Shown piece after piece: positions 63,022 to 64,000 of a stretch of DNA of 64,000 bases. Position 1 is the stretch's first letter; every line of letters begins with the position of its first letter. The notes beneath the pieces are model-generated. The model saw only the letters and a list, made by a program, of their open reading frames with translations, was not told where the DNA came from and searched no databases. A program made the position numbers and the translations under genes. Origin of the DNA: Thermothielavioides terrestris NRRL 8126 (taxonomy: Eukaryota > Ascomycota > Sordariomycetes > Sordariales > Chaetomiaceae); NCBI RefSeq assembly GCF_000226115.1, contig NC_016462.1, positions 1,302,001 through 1,366,000 of the forward strand, written 5' to 3'.

Positions 63022-64000
63022 TCACTCGACATCTGCATCCATCGCATCCGCCTCGGCTGCCTGCACCAGCGTAGGGTCCAGAAGCGGCCCTTCCAGCGGC
63101 CGGGCATTGCGCGGCCACACCCGCTTGTACAAGCTGACACCGATTGTGTCCTGCGGGTTGATCCGCCCGTCGAACGTGGCCTTGAAGTACCCGTGGGTGC
63201 CGAGCGGCTCCTTGATGTACCCGCTGCGGCCGCGCTTGGTCCACAGCGGCAGCGCCTTGAACCACTCGACGTCCTCACGGTTGAAGAACATGTACCGGAT
63301 GGTGACGATCTTCTTGTGGATGTGGTAGGGATGCCCGGTGAGGATGGCCCGCTTGGCGATGACACGGGACGTCGACGGTGGCAGCGTGGTTCCCGTGGCA
63401 ACGAGGGTCAGGGGAAGAGTGGGTCCCTGTCCTTCCTCCTCGTCTTCCATTTCCGCTCCAGCACTCGGAACGGTCCGCTTGAAGAAGAGCGCCGGCACAG
63501 AGCCCCATGTGACTGGGCCCATGAACGTCGCTACGGCGGACTGCCCCGGATGCAAGTAGCGGCAGTACTTGTGGACATTGTTGGGCGTGGTGCCACCTTG
63601 CGAAAACAAGGGGTTGATGACGAACCGGCGGGGGCCGTACTGAACGATCAGCTCCTCCTTCGCCTTGATCGACGACGGGAAATCGGAGCTGAGGTTGATT
63701 AGGACGTTGACCGCTGTTCGCTTCTGCTCGTGCCTCAGGAGCGAGAAAAGGGTAACCGGCCTGCTCGGGTTGTACGACTTTTGGATCGCTACAGGCACGC
63801 CTTTGACGTAGACGTGGACGCGCGTCCCGGGAGCCACGCCGCCGACCAAGGCCTCGCGCGCAGCTCGGATCCGCGATGCTTTGTAGTCCGGGATGCGCAA
63901 CAGCCGCTGCCACTCCTCCGGCTCAAACGCGCGATCCTCGTCCTCCAGCCACGGGCTTGTCCTCAGGCTCTTGAGACCCCTGTATTTGGCCAGCCTTTCG
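63022..64000 (-). CDS. tsr1: 40S biogenesis factor Tsr1, C-terminal part (cut by window edge)
   Basis: The frame is open without a break from the window's right edge, so only the last about 325 residues are present. It begins with ERLAKYRGLKSLRTSPWLED, a TSR1/BMS1-family signature. It continues with NPSRPVTLFSLLRHEQKRTA, VQYGPRRFVINPLFSQ, QSAVATFMGPVTWGS and ATFDGRINPQDTIGVSLYKRVWP near the end. Tsr1 and Bms1 share these blocks. The YRGLKSLRTSPW motif and the fairly short tail after KRVWP favour Tsr1, an inactive GTPase-like assembly factor that holds cytoplasmic pre-40S particles and blocks early subunit joining. The acidic insert EDEEEGQGP lies between two conserved blocks. No intron is seen in this part. 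Confidence 0.9.
   Translation of the reverse strand, partial: ERLAKYRGLKSLRTSPWLEDEDRAFEPEEWQRLLRIPDYKASRIRAAREALVGGVAPGTRVHVYVKGVPVAIQKSYNPSRPVTLFSLLRHEQKRTAVNVLINLSSDFPSSIKAKEELIVQYGPRRFVINPLFSQGGTTPNNVHKYCRYLHPGQSAVATFMGPVTWGSVPALFFKRTVPSAGAEMEDEEEGQGPTLPLTLVATGTTLPPSTSRVIAKRAILTGHPYHIHKKIVTIRYMFFNREDVEWFKALPLWTKRGRSGYIKEPLGTHGYFKATFDGRINPQDTIGVSLYKRVWPRNARPLEGPLLDPTLVQAAEADAMDADVE

Overview
The window reads as nuclear DNA of a filamentous ascomycete, most likely a sordariomycete close to the Chaetomiaceae. This rests on GC-rich coding sequence, short introns (about 44-140 bases) with GT...CTAAC...AG signals, and a gene set typical of such fungi: a Pex14/17-type peroxin, an Hda1-type deacetylase with a C-terminal extension, UreG, an SPX-domain phosphate transporter, Gon7 and Ies2. 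There is no sign of bacterial operons, CRISPR arrays or transposons. All exon maps below were built by eye from splice signals and reading frame. Starts and small exons are therefore less certain than the gene identities.

Layout, left to right. 2.2-4.9 kb: LIM-domain-binding regulator of the PtaB/Mfg1 type (-). 6.5-7.5 kb: an intron-rich, apparently non-coding snoRNA host transcript (+) carrying U14 and, upstream of it, a C/D snoRNA that looks like snR190. 8.0-10.8 kb: HbrB/Bit61-family TORC2 subunit (-), divergent from Gon7 (+, 11.4 kb). 11.9-15.4 kb: Vps39/Vam6 (-) with two GC-AG introns. 15.7-16.3 kb: small hypothetical (-). 17.4-20.1 kb: SPX/SLC13 phosphate transporter (+). 20.9-22.4 kb: Gag1-like protein (-). 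24.5-25.6 kb: Pex14/17-like peroxin (-). 27.2-28.9 kb: Ies2 of INO80 (+). 30.2-34.6 kb: a very large unrecognised protein (+) whose frame is interrupted by one TAG. 36.8-37.9 kb: GAPDH (+). 39.1-41.1 kb: Arg/Ser-rich protein with an RDDR minisatellite (-). 41.2-42.7 kb: hypothetical (-). 43.9-46.5 kb: Hda1 (-). 47.7-49.0 kb: F-box protein (-). 50.3-51.4 kb: Brx1 (-). 52.2-53.1 kb: Rab11/Ypt31 GTPase (-) with a 13-base microexon. 54.6-59.0 kb: 1484-residue chromodomain protein (+). 59.7-60.7 kb: DJ-1/PfpI-family protein with a signal peptide (-). 61.8-62.8 kb: UreG (+). 63.0 kb to the window edge: Tsr1, partial (-).

The genes are mostly unlinked housekeeping functions rather than a metabolic cluster. 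Recurring themes are ribosome biogenesis (U14, snR190-like, Brx1, Tsr1), chromatin (Ies2, Hda1, chromodomain protein), and membrane traffic and TOR signalling (Vps39, Rab11, HbrB). The least explained items are the interrupted 1.4-thousand-residue protein at 30.2-34.6 kb, the snoRNA host gene, and the large chromodomain protein.
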